Of a stretch of DNA of 64,000 nt, positions 22,412-32,112 are shown one piece after another. Made by a program: the position numbers and the translations under genes. Numbering within the stretch: the first letter of the stretch is position 1; every line of letters starts with the position of its first letter. Origin of the DNA: Atherix ibis (Eukaryota > Arthropoda > Insecta > Diptera > Athericidae). The notes below the pieces were generated by a model that worked only from the letters and a program-made list of their open reading frames with translations, searched no databases and was not told where the DNA came from. Location: NCBI GenBank assembly GCA_958298945.1, contig OY282608.1, forward strand, positions 66,006,951 through 66,070,950, read 5' to 3'.

Positions 22412-24537
22412 TTGTTGGTTTTTTGGTTTGTTGGTTTGTTGGTTTGTTGGTTTGTTGGTTTGTTGGTTTGTTGGTTTGTTGGTTTGTTGGTTTGTTGGTT
22501 TGTTGGTTTGTTGGTTTGTTGGTTTGTTGGTTTGTTGGTTTATTTGTTTGTTGATTTGTTGGTTTATTAGTTTGTTGGTTTGTTGGTTTGTTGGTTTACT
22601 TGTTTGTTGGTTTGTTGGTTTGTAGGTTTGTTGGTTTGTTGGTTTGTTGCTTTGTTAGTTTTTTGGTTTGTTGGTTTTTTGGTTTGTTGGTTTGTTGGTT
22701 TGTTGGTTTGTTGGTTTGTTGGTTTGTTGGTTTTTTGGTTTGTTGTTTTATTTTTTTGTTGGTTTGTTTGGCTTGTTGGTTTGTTGGTTTGTTGGTTTTT
22801 TTGTTTTTTGGTTTGTTGGTTTGTTGGTTTGCTGGTTTGTTGGTTTGTTGGTTTATTCGTTTGTTGGTTTGTTGGTTTGTTGGCTTATTGGCTTGTTGGT
22901 TTATTGGTTTGTTGGATTGTTAGTTTTTTGGTTTGTGGGTTTGTTGGCTTGTTGGGTTGTTGGTTTGTTGGCTTGTTGGTTTGTTGGTTTGTTGGTTTGT
23001 TGGTTTGTTTGTTTGTTTGTTTTTTGGTTTGTTGGCTTGTTGGCAAGTTGGTTTGTTGGTTTGTTGGTTTGTTGGTTTGTTGTTTTGTTGGTTTGTTGGC
23101 TTGTTGGCTTGTTGGTTTGTTGGTTTGTTGGTTTTTGGTTTGTTGGTTTGTTGGCTTGTTAGCTTGTTGGTTTGTTGGTTTGTTGGTTTATTGGTTTGTT
23201 GGTTTATTGGTTTGTTAGCATGTTGGTTTGTTGGTTTGTTGGTTTGTTCGTTTTTTGGTTTGTTGGTTTGTTGGTTTGTTGGTTTGTTGGCTTGTTGGTT
23301 TGTTCGTTTGTTGGTTTGTTGGCTTGTTGGCTTGTTGGTTTGTTGGTTTGTTGGTTTGTTCGTTTGTTGGTTTGTTGGTTTGTTGGTTTGTTGGCTTGTT
23401 GGCTTGTTGGTTTGTTGGTTTGTTGCTTTGTTCGTTTGTTGGTTTGTTTGTTTGTTGGTTTGTTCGCTTGTTGGTTCGTTGGTTACTTGGTTTGTTGAAT
23501 TGTTAGTTTGTTGTTTTGTTGGTTTGTTGGTTTTTTGGTTTGTTGGTTTGTTGGTTTTTTGGTTTGTTGGTTTGTTGGTTTGTTGGTTTGTTGGTTTGTT
23601 ATTTTGTTGGTTTATTTGCTTGTCGGTTTGTTGGTTTGTTAATTTGTTGGTTTGTTTGTTTTGTTGGGTTGTTGGTTTGTTGGTTTGTTGGTTTAATGGT
23701 TTGTTGGTTTGTTAATTTGTTGGTTTGTTGGTTTGTTGGTTTGTTGGTTTGTTGGTTTGGTAATTTGTTGGTTTGTTGGCTTGTGGCTTGTGGTTTGTTG
23801 GTTTGTTGGCTTGTTGGCTTTTTGGTTTGTTGGTTTGTTGGTTTTTTGGTTTGTTGGTTTGTTGGTTTGTTGGTTTGTTGGTTTGTTGGTGTATTTGTTT
23901 GTTGGTTTGTTGGCTTGTTGGTTTGTTGGTTTGTTGGTTTGTTGGTTTGTTGGTTTGCTGGTTTGTTGGTTTGTTGGTTTGTTGGTTTGTTGGTTTGTTG
24001 GTTTGTTTGTTTGTTGGCTTGTTGGTTTGTTGGTTTGTTGGTTTGTTGGTTTGTTTGTTTGTTGGCTTGTTGGTTTGTTGGCTTGTTGGCTTGTTGGTTT
24101 GTTGGTTTGTTGGTTTGTTGGTTTGTTGGTTTGTTCGTTTGTTGGTTTGTTTGTTTGTTGGTTTGTTCGCTTGTTGGTTCGTTGGTTACTTGGTTTGTTG
24201 ATTTGTTAGTTTGTTGGTTTGATGGTTTGTTGGCTTGTTGTTTTGTTGGTTTGTTGGTTTTTTGGTTTGTTGGTTTGTTGGTTTTTTGGTTTGTTGGTTT
24301 GTTGGTTTGTTGGTTTGTTGGTTTGTTGGTTTGTTGGTTTATTTGCTTGTCGGTTTGTTGGTTTGTTGGTTTGTTGGTTTGTTGGTTTGTTGGGTTGTTG
24401 GTTTGTTGGTTTGTTGGTTTGTTGGTTTGTTGGTTTGTTGGTTTGTTGGTTTGGTAATTTGTTGGTTTGTTGGTTTGTTGGTTTGCTGGTTTGTTGGTTT
24501 GTTGGTTTTTTGGTTTGCTGGTTTGTTGGTTTGTTGG
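22115..24537 (+). repeat. 2.4-kb higher-order block B, copy 1
   Basis: Landmarks in this block recur 6694 bp downstream up to about 23100 and 6702 bp downstream thereafter, so the partner gained one octamer. Matching points include AAGCTT (22232 against 28926), the TTTTATTTTTTTG run (about 22747 against 29441), GTTTGTGGG (about 22933 against 29627) and the TTAATTTG units near 23640 against 30342. A small oddity shared by both is TTGTGGCTTGTGG near 23783 and 30485. The 21089-22115 stretch upstream is satellite with the TTCGCTTG cassette twice and a long pure run at 21309-21406. Confidence 0.85.
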
Positions 24538-24577
24538 TTCGTTGGTTTGTTGGCTTGTTGGTTTGTTGGTTTGTTGG

Positions 24578-27500
24578 TTTCTTGGTTTGTAGGTTTGTTG
24601 GTTTGTTCATTTGTTGGTTTGTTGGTTTGTTGTTTTGTAAGCTTGTTGGTTTTTTGGTTTGTTGGTTTTTTGGTTTGTTGGTTTGTTGGTTTGTTGGTTT
24701 GTTGGTTTGTTGGTTTGTTGGTTTGTTGGTTTGTTGGTTTGTTGGTTTGTTGGTTTGTTGGTTTGTTGGTTTGTTGGTTTGTTGGTGTATTTGTTTGTTG
24801 GTTTGTTGGCTTGTTGGTTTGTTGGTTTGTTGGTTTGTTGGTTTGTTGGTTTGTTGGTTTGTTGGTTTGTTGGTTTGTTGGTTTGTTGGTTTGTTGGTTT
24901 GTTGGTTTGTTGGTTTGTTTGTTTGTTGGCTTGTTGGTTTGTTGGCTTGTTGGCTTGTTGGTTTGTTGGTTTGTTGGTTTGTTGGTTTGTTCATTTGTTG
25001 GTTTGTTTGTTTGTTGGTTTGTTCGCTTGTTGGTTCGTTGGTTACTTGGTTTGTTGATTTGTTAGTTTGTTGGTTTGATGGTTTGTTGGCTTGTTGTTTT
25101 GTTGGTTTGTTGGTTTTTGGTTTGTTGGTTTGTTGGTTTTTTGGTTTTTTGGTTTGTTGGTTTGTTGGTTTGTTGGGTAGTTGGTTTGTTGGTTTGTTGG
25201 TTTGTTGGTTTGGTAATTTGTTGGTTTGTTGGTTTGTTGGTTTGTTGGTTTGTTGGTTTGTTGGTTTGTTGGTTTTTTTGTTTGCTGGTTTGTTGGTTTG
25301 TTGGTTCGTTGGTTTGTTGGCTTGTTGGTTTGTTGGTTTGTTGGTTTCTTGGTTTGTAGGTTTGTTGGTTTGTTCATTTGTTGGTTTGTTGGTTTGTTGT
25401 TTTGTAAGCTTGTTGGTTTTTTGGTTTGTTGGCTTTTTGGTTTGTTGGTTTGTTGGTTTGTTGGTTTGTTGGTTTGTTGGTTTGTTGGTTTGTTGGTTTG
25501 TTGGTTTGTTGGTTTGTTGGTTTGTTGGTTTATTTGTTTGTTGGTTTGTTGGTTTATTAGTTTGTTGGTTTGTTGGTTTGTTGGTTTACTTGTTTGTTGG
25601 TTTGTTGGTTTGTAGGTTTGTTGGTTTGTTGGTTTGTTGGTTTGTTAGTTTTTTGGTTTGTTGGTTTTTTGGTTTGTTGGTTTGTTGGTTTGTTGGTTTG
25701 TTGGTTTGTTGGTTTTTTGGTTTGTTGTTTTATTTTTTTGTTGGTTTGTTTGGCTTGTTGGTTTGTTGGTTTGTTGGTTTTTTGGTTTTTTGGTTTGTTG
25801 GTTTGTTGGTTTGTTGGTTTGTTGGTTTATTCGTTTGTTGGTTTGTTGGTTTGTTGGCTTATTGGCTTGTTGGTTTATTGGTTTGTTGGATTGTTAGTTT
25901 TTTGGTTTGTGGGTTTGTTGGCTTGTTGGTTTGTTGGTTTGTTGGCTTGTTGGTTTGTTGGTTTGTTGGTTTGTTGGTTTGTTTGTTTGTTTGTTTTTTG
26001 GTTTGTTGGCTTGTTGGCATGTTGGTTTGTTGGTTTGTTGGTTTGTTGGTTTGTTGGTTTGTTGGTTTGTTGGCTTGTTGGCTTGTTGGTTTGCTGGTTT
26101 GTTGGTTTTTGGTTTGTTGGTTTGTTGGCTTGTTAGCTTGTTGGTTTGTTGGTTTGTTGGTTTATTGGTTTGTTTGTTTATTGGTTTGTTAGCATGTTGG
26201 TTTGTTGGTTTGTTGGTTTGTTCGTTTTTTGGTTTGTTGGTTTGTTGGTTTGTTGGTTTGTTGGCTTGTTGGTTTGTTCGTTTGTTGGTTTGTTGGCTTG
26301 TTGGCTTATTGGTTTGTTGGTTTGTTGGTTTGTTCGTTTGTTGGTTTGTTGGTTTGTTGGTTTGTTGGCTTGTTGGCTTGTTGGTTTGTTGGTTTGTTTG
26401 TTTGTTTGTTGGTTTGTTGGTTTGTTTGTTTGTCGGTTTGTTGGTTTGTTGGTTTGTTGGTTTGTTGGTTTGTTGGTTTGTTGGCTTCTGGGCTTGTTGG
26501 TTTGTTGGTTTGTTCGTTTGTTCGTTTGTTGGTTTGTTGGTTTGTTGGTTTGTTGGGTTATTGGCTTGTTGGTTTGTTGGTTTGTTGGTTTGTTCGTTTG
26601 TTGGTTTGTTGGTTTATTCGTTTGTTGGCTTGTTGGTTTGTTGGCTTGTTGGCTTGTTGGTTTGTTGGTTTGTTGGTTTGTTGGTTTGTTGGTTTGTTCG
26701 TTTGTTGGTTTGTTTGTTTGTTGGTTGGCTCATTCGTTGGCTTGTTGGCTTGTTGGTTTGTTGGTTTGTTGGTTTTTTGGTTTGTTGGTTTGTTGGTTTT
26801 TTGGTTTGTTGGTTTGTTGGTTTGTTGGTTTGTTTATTTGTTAGTTTGTTGGTTTGTTGGTTTGTTGGTTTGTTGGTTTGTTGGTTTGTTGGTTTTTTGG
26901 TTTGTTGTTTTATTTTTTTGTTGGTTTGTTTGGCTTGTTGGTTTGTTGGTTTGTTGGTTTTTTTGTTTTTTGGTTTGTTGGTTTGCTGGTTTGTTGGTTT
27001 GTTGGTTTATTCGTTTGTTGGTTTGTTGGTTTGTTGGCTTATTGGCTTGTTGGTTTATTGGTTTGTTGGATTGTTAGTTTTTTGGTTTGTGGGTTTGTTG
27101 GCTTGTTGGGTTGTTGGTTTGTTGGCTTGTTGGTTTGTTGGTTTGTTGGTTTGTTGGTTTGTTTGTTTGTTTGTTTTTTGGTTTGTTGGCTTGTTGGCAA
27201 GTTGGTTTGTTGGTTTGTTGGTTTGTTGGTTTGTTGGTTTGTTGGTTTGTTGGCTTGTTGGCTTGTTGGTTTGTTGGTTTGTTGGTTTGTTGGTTTTTGG
27301 TTTGTTGGTTTGTTGGCTTGTTAGCTTGTTGGTTTGTTGGTTTGTTTGTTTATTGGTTTGTTGGTTTATTGGTTTGTTAGCATGTTGGTTTGTTGGTTTG
27401 TTGGTTTGTTCGTTTTTTGGTTTGTTGGTTTGTTGGTTTGTTGGTTTGTTGGCTTGTTGGTTTGTTCGTTTGTTGGTTTGTCGGCTTGTTGGCTTGTTGG

Positions 27501-28770
27501 TTTGTTGGTTTGTTGGTTTGTTCGTTTGTTGGTTTGTTGGTTTGTTGGTTTGTTGGTTTGTTGGCTTGTTGGCTTGTTGGTTTGTTGGTTTGTTTGTTTG
27601 TTTGTTGGTTTGTTGGTTTGTTGGTTTGTTGGTTTGTCGGTTTGTTGGTTTGTTGGTTTGTTGGTTTGTTGGTTTGTTGGTTTGTTGGTTTGTTGGCTTG
27701 TTGGCTTGTTTGGTTTGTTGGTTTGTTCGTTTGTTGGTTTGTTGGTTTGTTGGTTTGTTGGGTTATTGGCTTGTTGGTTTGTTGGTTTGTTGGTTTGTTC
27801 GTTTGTTGGTTTGTTGGTTTGTTCGTTTGTTGGCTTGTTGGTTTGTTGGCTTGTTGGCTTGTTGGTTTGTTGGTTTGTTGGTTTGTTGGTTTGTTCGTTT
27901 GTTGGTTTGTTTGTTTGTTGGTTGGTTCATTTGTTGGCTTGTTGGCTTGTTGGTTTGTTGGTTTGTTGGTTTTTTGGTTTGTTGGTTTGTTGGTTTTTTG
28001 GTTTGTTGGTTTGTTGGTTTGTTGGTTTGTTTATTTGTTGGTTTGTTGGCTTGTTGGCTTGTTGGTTTGTTGGTTTTTTGGTTTGTTGGTTTGTTCGTTT
28101 GTTGGTTTGTGTGTATGTTGGTTTGTTCGTTTGTTGGTTCGTTGGTTACTTGGTTTGTTGGCTTGTTGGTTTGTTGGTTTGTTGGTTTTTTGGTTTGTTG
28201 GTTTGTTAGTTTTTTGGTTTGTTGGTTTGTTGGTTTGTTGGTTTGTTGGTTTGTTGGTTTGTTGGTTTGTTGGTTTATTTGTTTGTTGGTTTGTTAGTTT
28301 GTTGGTTTGTTGGTTTGTTGGTTTGTTGGTTTGTTGGTTTGTTGGCTTGTTGGTTTGTTGGTTTGTTGGTTTGTTGGCTTGTTGGCTTGTTGGTTTGTTG
28401 GTTTGTTGGTTTGTTGGTTGGTTGGTTTCTTTGTTTGGTGGTTTGTTGGTTTGTTGGTTTGTTGGTTTGTTGGTTTGTTGGTTTGTTGGTTTGTTGGTTT
28501 GTTGGTTTGTTGGTTTGTTGGTTTGTTGGTTTGTTGGTTTTTTGGTTTGCTGGTTTGTTGGTTTGTTGGTTTGTTGGTTTGTTGGTTTGTTGGTTTTTTG
28601 GTTTTTGGTTTGTTGGTTTCTTGGTTTATTGGTTTGTTGGTTTGTTGGTTTGTTGGTTTGTTGGTTTGTTGGTTTGTTGGTTTGTTGGTTTGTTGGTTTG
28701 TTGGTTTGTTGGTTTATTTGTTTGTTGGTTTGTTGGTTTGTAGGTTTGTTGGTTTGTTGGTTTGTTGGTT
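24578..28770 (+). repeat. 4.2-kb higher-order block C, copy 1
   Basis: The unit order here recurs at 32113-36345. The offset grows stepwise from 7535 through 7544, 7558 and 7566 to 7574, so the second copy has accumulated net insertions. Landmarks include TTTCTTGGTTTGTAGG (C at 24581 against 32116), AAGCTT (24639 against 32174 and 25406 against 32934), GTTTGTGGG (25907 against 33465 and 27087 against 34653) and GTTGGTTTCTTTGTTTGG (about 28422 against 35996). A 640-bp piece, 25461-26106, is also present a third time at 31460-32105 (offset 5999). Confidence 0.83.
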
Positions 28771-28808
28771 TGTTTGTTTGTTCGTTTGTTGGTTTGTTGG
28801 TTAATTGG

Positions 28809-31239
28809 TTTGTTGGTTTGTTGGTTCGTTGGTTTGTTGGCTTGTTGGTTTGTTGGTTTGTTGGTTTCTTGGTTTGTAGTTTTGTTGGTTTGTTCATTTG
28901 TTGGTTTGTTGGTTTGTTGTTTTGTAAGCTTGTTGGTTTGTTGGTTTGTTGGTTTTTTGGTTTGCTGGTTTGTTGGTTTGTTGGTTCGTTGGTTTGTTGG
29001 CTTGTTGGTTTGTTGGTTTGTTGGTTTCTTGGTTTGTAGGTTTGTTGGTTTGTTCATTTGTTGGTTTGTTGGTTTGTTGTTTTGTAAGCTTGTTGGTTTT
29101 TTGGTTTGTTGGTTTTTTGGTTTGTTGGTTTGTTGGTTTGTTGGTTTGTTGGTTTGTTGGTTTGTTGGTTTGTTGGTTTGTTGGTTTGTTGGTTTGTTGG
29201 TTTGTTGGTTTGTTGGTTTGTTGGTTTGTTGGTTTATTTGTTTGTTGATTTGTTGGTTTATTAGTTTGTTGGTTTGTTGGTTTGTTGGTTTACTTGTTTG
29301 TTGGTTTGTTGGTTTGTAGGTTTGTTGGTTTGTTGGTTTGTTGCTTTGTTAGTTTTTTGGTTTGTTGGTTTTTTGGTTTGTTGGTTTGTTGGTTTGTTGG
29401 TTTGTTGGTTTGTTGGTTTGTTGGTTTTTTGGTTTGTTGTTTTATTTTTTTGTTGGTTTGTTTGGCTTGTTGGTTTGTTGGTTTGTTGGTTTTTTTGTTT
29501 TTTGGTTTGTTGGTTTGTTGGTTTGCTGGTTTGTTGGTTTGTTGGTTTATTCGTTTGTTGGTTTGTTGGTTTGTTGGCTTATTGGCTTGTTGGTTTATTG
29601 GTTTGTTGGATTGTTAGTTTTTTGGTTTGTGGGTTTGTTGGCTTGTTGGGTTGTTGGTTTGTTGGCTTGTTGGTTTGTTGGTTTGTTGGTTTGTTGGTTT
29701 GTTTGTTTGTTTGTTTTTTGGTTTGTTGGCTTGTTGGCAAGTTGGTTTGTTGGTTTGTTGGTTTGTTGGTTTGTTGGTTTGTTGGTTTGTTGGTTTGTTG
29801 GCTTGTTGGCTTGTTGGTTTGTTGGTTTGTTGGTTTTTGGTTTGTTGGTTTGTTGGCTTGTTAGCTTGTTGGTTTGTTGGTTTGTTGGTTTATTGGTTTG
29901 TTGGTTTATTGGTTTGTTAGCATGTTGGTTTGTTGGTTTGTTGGTTTGTTCGTTTTTTGGTTTGTTGGTTTGTTGGTTTGTTGGTTTGTTGGCTTGTTGG
30001 TTTGTTCGTTTGTTGGTTTGTTGGCTTGTTGGCTTGTTGGTTTGTTGGTTTGTTGGTTTGTTCGTTTGTTGGTTTGTTGGTTTGTTGGTTTGTTGGCTTG
30101 TTGGCTTGTTGGTTTGTTGGTTTGTTGCTTTGTTCGTTTGTTGGTTTGTTTGTTTGTTGGTTTGTTCGCTTGTTGGTTCGTTGGTTACTTGGTTTGTTGA
30201 TTTGTTAGTTTGTTGTTTTGTTGGTTTGTTGGTTTTTTGGTTTGTTGGTTTGTTGGTTTTTTGGTTTGTTGGTTTGTTGGTTTGTTGGTTTGTTGGTTTG
30301 TTATTTTGTTGGTTTATTTGCTTGTCGGTTTGTTGGTTTGTTAATTTGTTGGTTTGTTTGTTTTGTTGGGTTGTTGGTTTGTTGGTTTGTTGGTTTGATG
30401 GTTTGTTGGTTTGTTAATTTGTTGGTTTGTTGGTTTGTTGGTTTGTTGGTTTGTTGGTTTGGTAATTTGTTGGTTTGTTGGCTTGTGGCTTGTGGTTTGT
30501 TGGTTTGTTGGCTTGTTGGCTTGTTGGTTTGTTGGTTTGTTGGTTTTTTGGTTTGTTGGTTTGTTGGTTTGTTGGTTTGTTGGTTTGTTGGTGTATTTGT
30601 TTGTTGGTTTGTTGGCTTGTTGGTTTGTTGGTTTGTTGGTTTGTTGGTTTGTTGGTTTGCTGGTTTGTTGGTTTGTTGGTTTGTTGGTTTGTTGGTTTGT
30701 TGGTTTGTTTGTTTGTTGGCTTGTTGGTTTGTTGGTTTGTTGGTTTGTTGGTTTGTTTGTTTGTTGGCTTGTTGGTTTGTTGGCTTGTTGGCTTGTTGGT
30801 TTGTTGGTTTGTTGGTTTGTTGGTTTGTTGGTTTGTTCGTTTGTTGGTTTGTTTGTTTGTTGGTTTGTTCGCTTGTTGGTTCGTTTGTTACTTGGTTTGT
30901 TGATTTGTTAGTTTGTTGGTTTGATGGTTTGTTGGCTTGTTGTTTTGTTGGTTTGTTGGTTTTTTGGTTTGTTGGTTTGTTGGTTTTTTGGTTTGTTGGT
31001 TTGTTGGTTTGTTGGTTTGTTGGTTTGTTGGTTTGTTGGTTTATTTGCTTGTCGGTTTGTTGGTTTGTTGGTTTGTTGGTTTGTTGGTTTGTTGGGTTGT
31101 TGGTTTGTTGGTTTGTTGGTTTGTTGGTTTGTTGGTTTGTTGGTTTGTTGGTTTGGTAATTTGTTGGTTTGTTGGTTTGTTGGTTTGCTGGTTTGTTGGT
31201 TTGTTGGTTTTTTGGTTTGCTGGTTTGTTGGTTTGTTGG
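28809..31239 (+). repeat. 2.4-kb higher-order block B, copy 2
   Basis: This is the partner of 22115-24537. It shares the 160-bp dimer, the T-rich run near 29441 and the TTGTGGCTTGTGG oddity near 30485. Private changes include TTCGTTTGTTACTTGG near 30880 in place of TTCGTTGGTTACTTGG. Confidence 0.84.
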
Positions 31240-31459
31240 TTTGTTGGTTTGTTGGTTTGTTGGTTTGTTTGTTTGTTGGCTTGTTGGTTTGTTGGCTTGT
31301 TGGCTTGTTGGTTTGTTGGTTTGTTGGTTTGTTGGTTTGTTCATTTGTTGGTTTGTTTGTTTGTTGGTTTGTTCGCTTGTTGGTTCGTTGGTTACTTGGT
31401 TTGTTGATTTGTTAGTTTGTTGGTTTGATGGTTTGTTGGCTTGTTGTTTTGTTGGTTTG

Positions 31460-32105
31460 TTGGTTTGTTGGTTTGTTGGTTTGTTGGTTTGTTGGTTTGT
31501 TGGTTTGTTGGTTTGTTGGTTTGTTGGTTTATTTGTTTGTTGGTTTGTTGGTTTATTAGTTTGTTGGTTTGTTGGTTTGTTGGTTTACTTGTTTGTTGGT
31601 TTGTTGGTTTGTAGGTTTGTTGGTTTGTTGGTTTGTTGGTTTGTTAGTTTTTTGGTTTGTTGGTTTTTTGGTTTGTTGGTTTGTTGGTTTGTTGGTTTGT
31701 TGGTTTGTTGGTTTTTTGGTTTGTTGTTTTATTTTTTTGTTGGTTTGTTTGGCTTGTTGGTTTGTTGGTTTGTTGGTTTTTTGGTTTTTTGGTTTGTTGG
31801 TTTGTTGGTTTGTTGGTTTGTTGGTTTATTCGTTTGTTGGTTTGTTGGTTTGTTGGCTTATTGGCTTGTTGGTTTATTGGTTTGTTGGATTGTTAGTTTT
31901 TTGGTTTGTGGGTTTGTTGGCTTGTTGGTTTGTTGGTTTGTTGGCTTGTTGGTTTGTTGGTTTGTTGGTTTGTTGGTTTGTTTGTTTGTTTGTTTTTTGG
32001 TTTGTTGGCTTGTTGGCATGTTGGTTTGTTGGTTTGTTGGTTTGTTGGTTTGTTGGTTTGTTGGTTTGTTGGCTTGTTGGCTTGTTGGTTTGCTGGTTTG
32101 TTGGT
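31460..32105 (+). repeat. Extra 640-bp fragment of block C
   Basis: The order of units matches 25461-26106 at a constant 5999-bp offset, including TTTACTTG, TTTTATTTTTTTG and GTTTGTGGG (25907 against 31906). It ends at about 32105, where the sequence jumps to the TTTCTTGGTTTGTAGG string that begins the second full copy of block C. Confidence 0.8.
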
Positions 32106-32112
32106 TTTTTGG

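Noticed and set aside
22747..22760. T-rich runs (TTTTATTTTTTTG) as promoter or RNA polymerase III terminator
   Set aside because: T runs are common by-products of GG-to-TT changes in this unit, and no A/B box, TATA context or adjacent gene is present; the seven copies are explained by block duplication.
25907..28297. Longest + strand open frame (796 codons, L/V/C/W/F/G-rich), and similar frames of 714 codons (15688-17832, 18834-20978) and 707 codons (3465-5588)
   Set aside because: The repeat has no stop in any frame, overlapping frames on the same strand give the same peptide, and the starts I checked (for example 15 and 106) are TTG codons supplied by the unit rather than ATG. No ribosome-binding site, splice pattern, domain or codon bias is present. 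These are products of the satellite.
30301..31344. Minus-strand open frames (347 codons here; 318 at 21247-22203, 288 at 28031-28897; N/K/P/T/Q-rich)
   Set aside because: Those checked begin with a genuine ATG (from CAT in rare units such as GGCATG or TTCATT), but the body is only the QTNKPTNQ cycle and lengths simply reflect where stop-making variants fall. Resemblance to Q/N-rich or mucin-like proteins is compositional.
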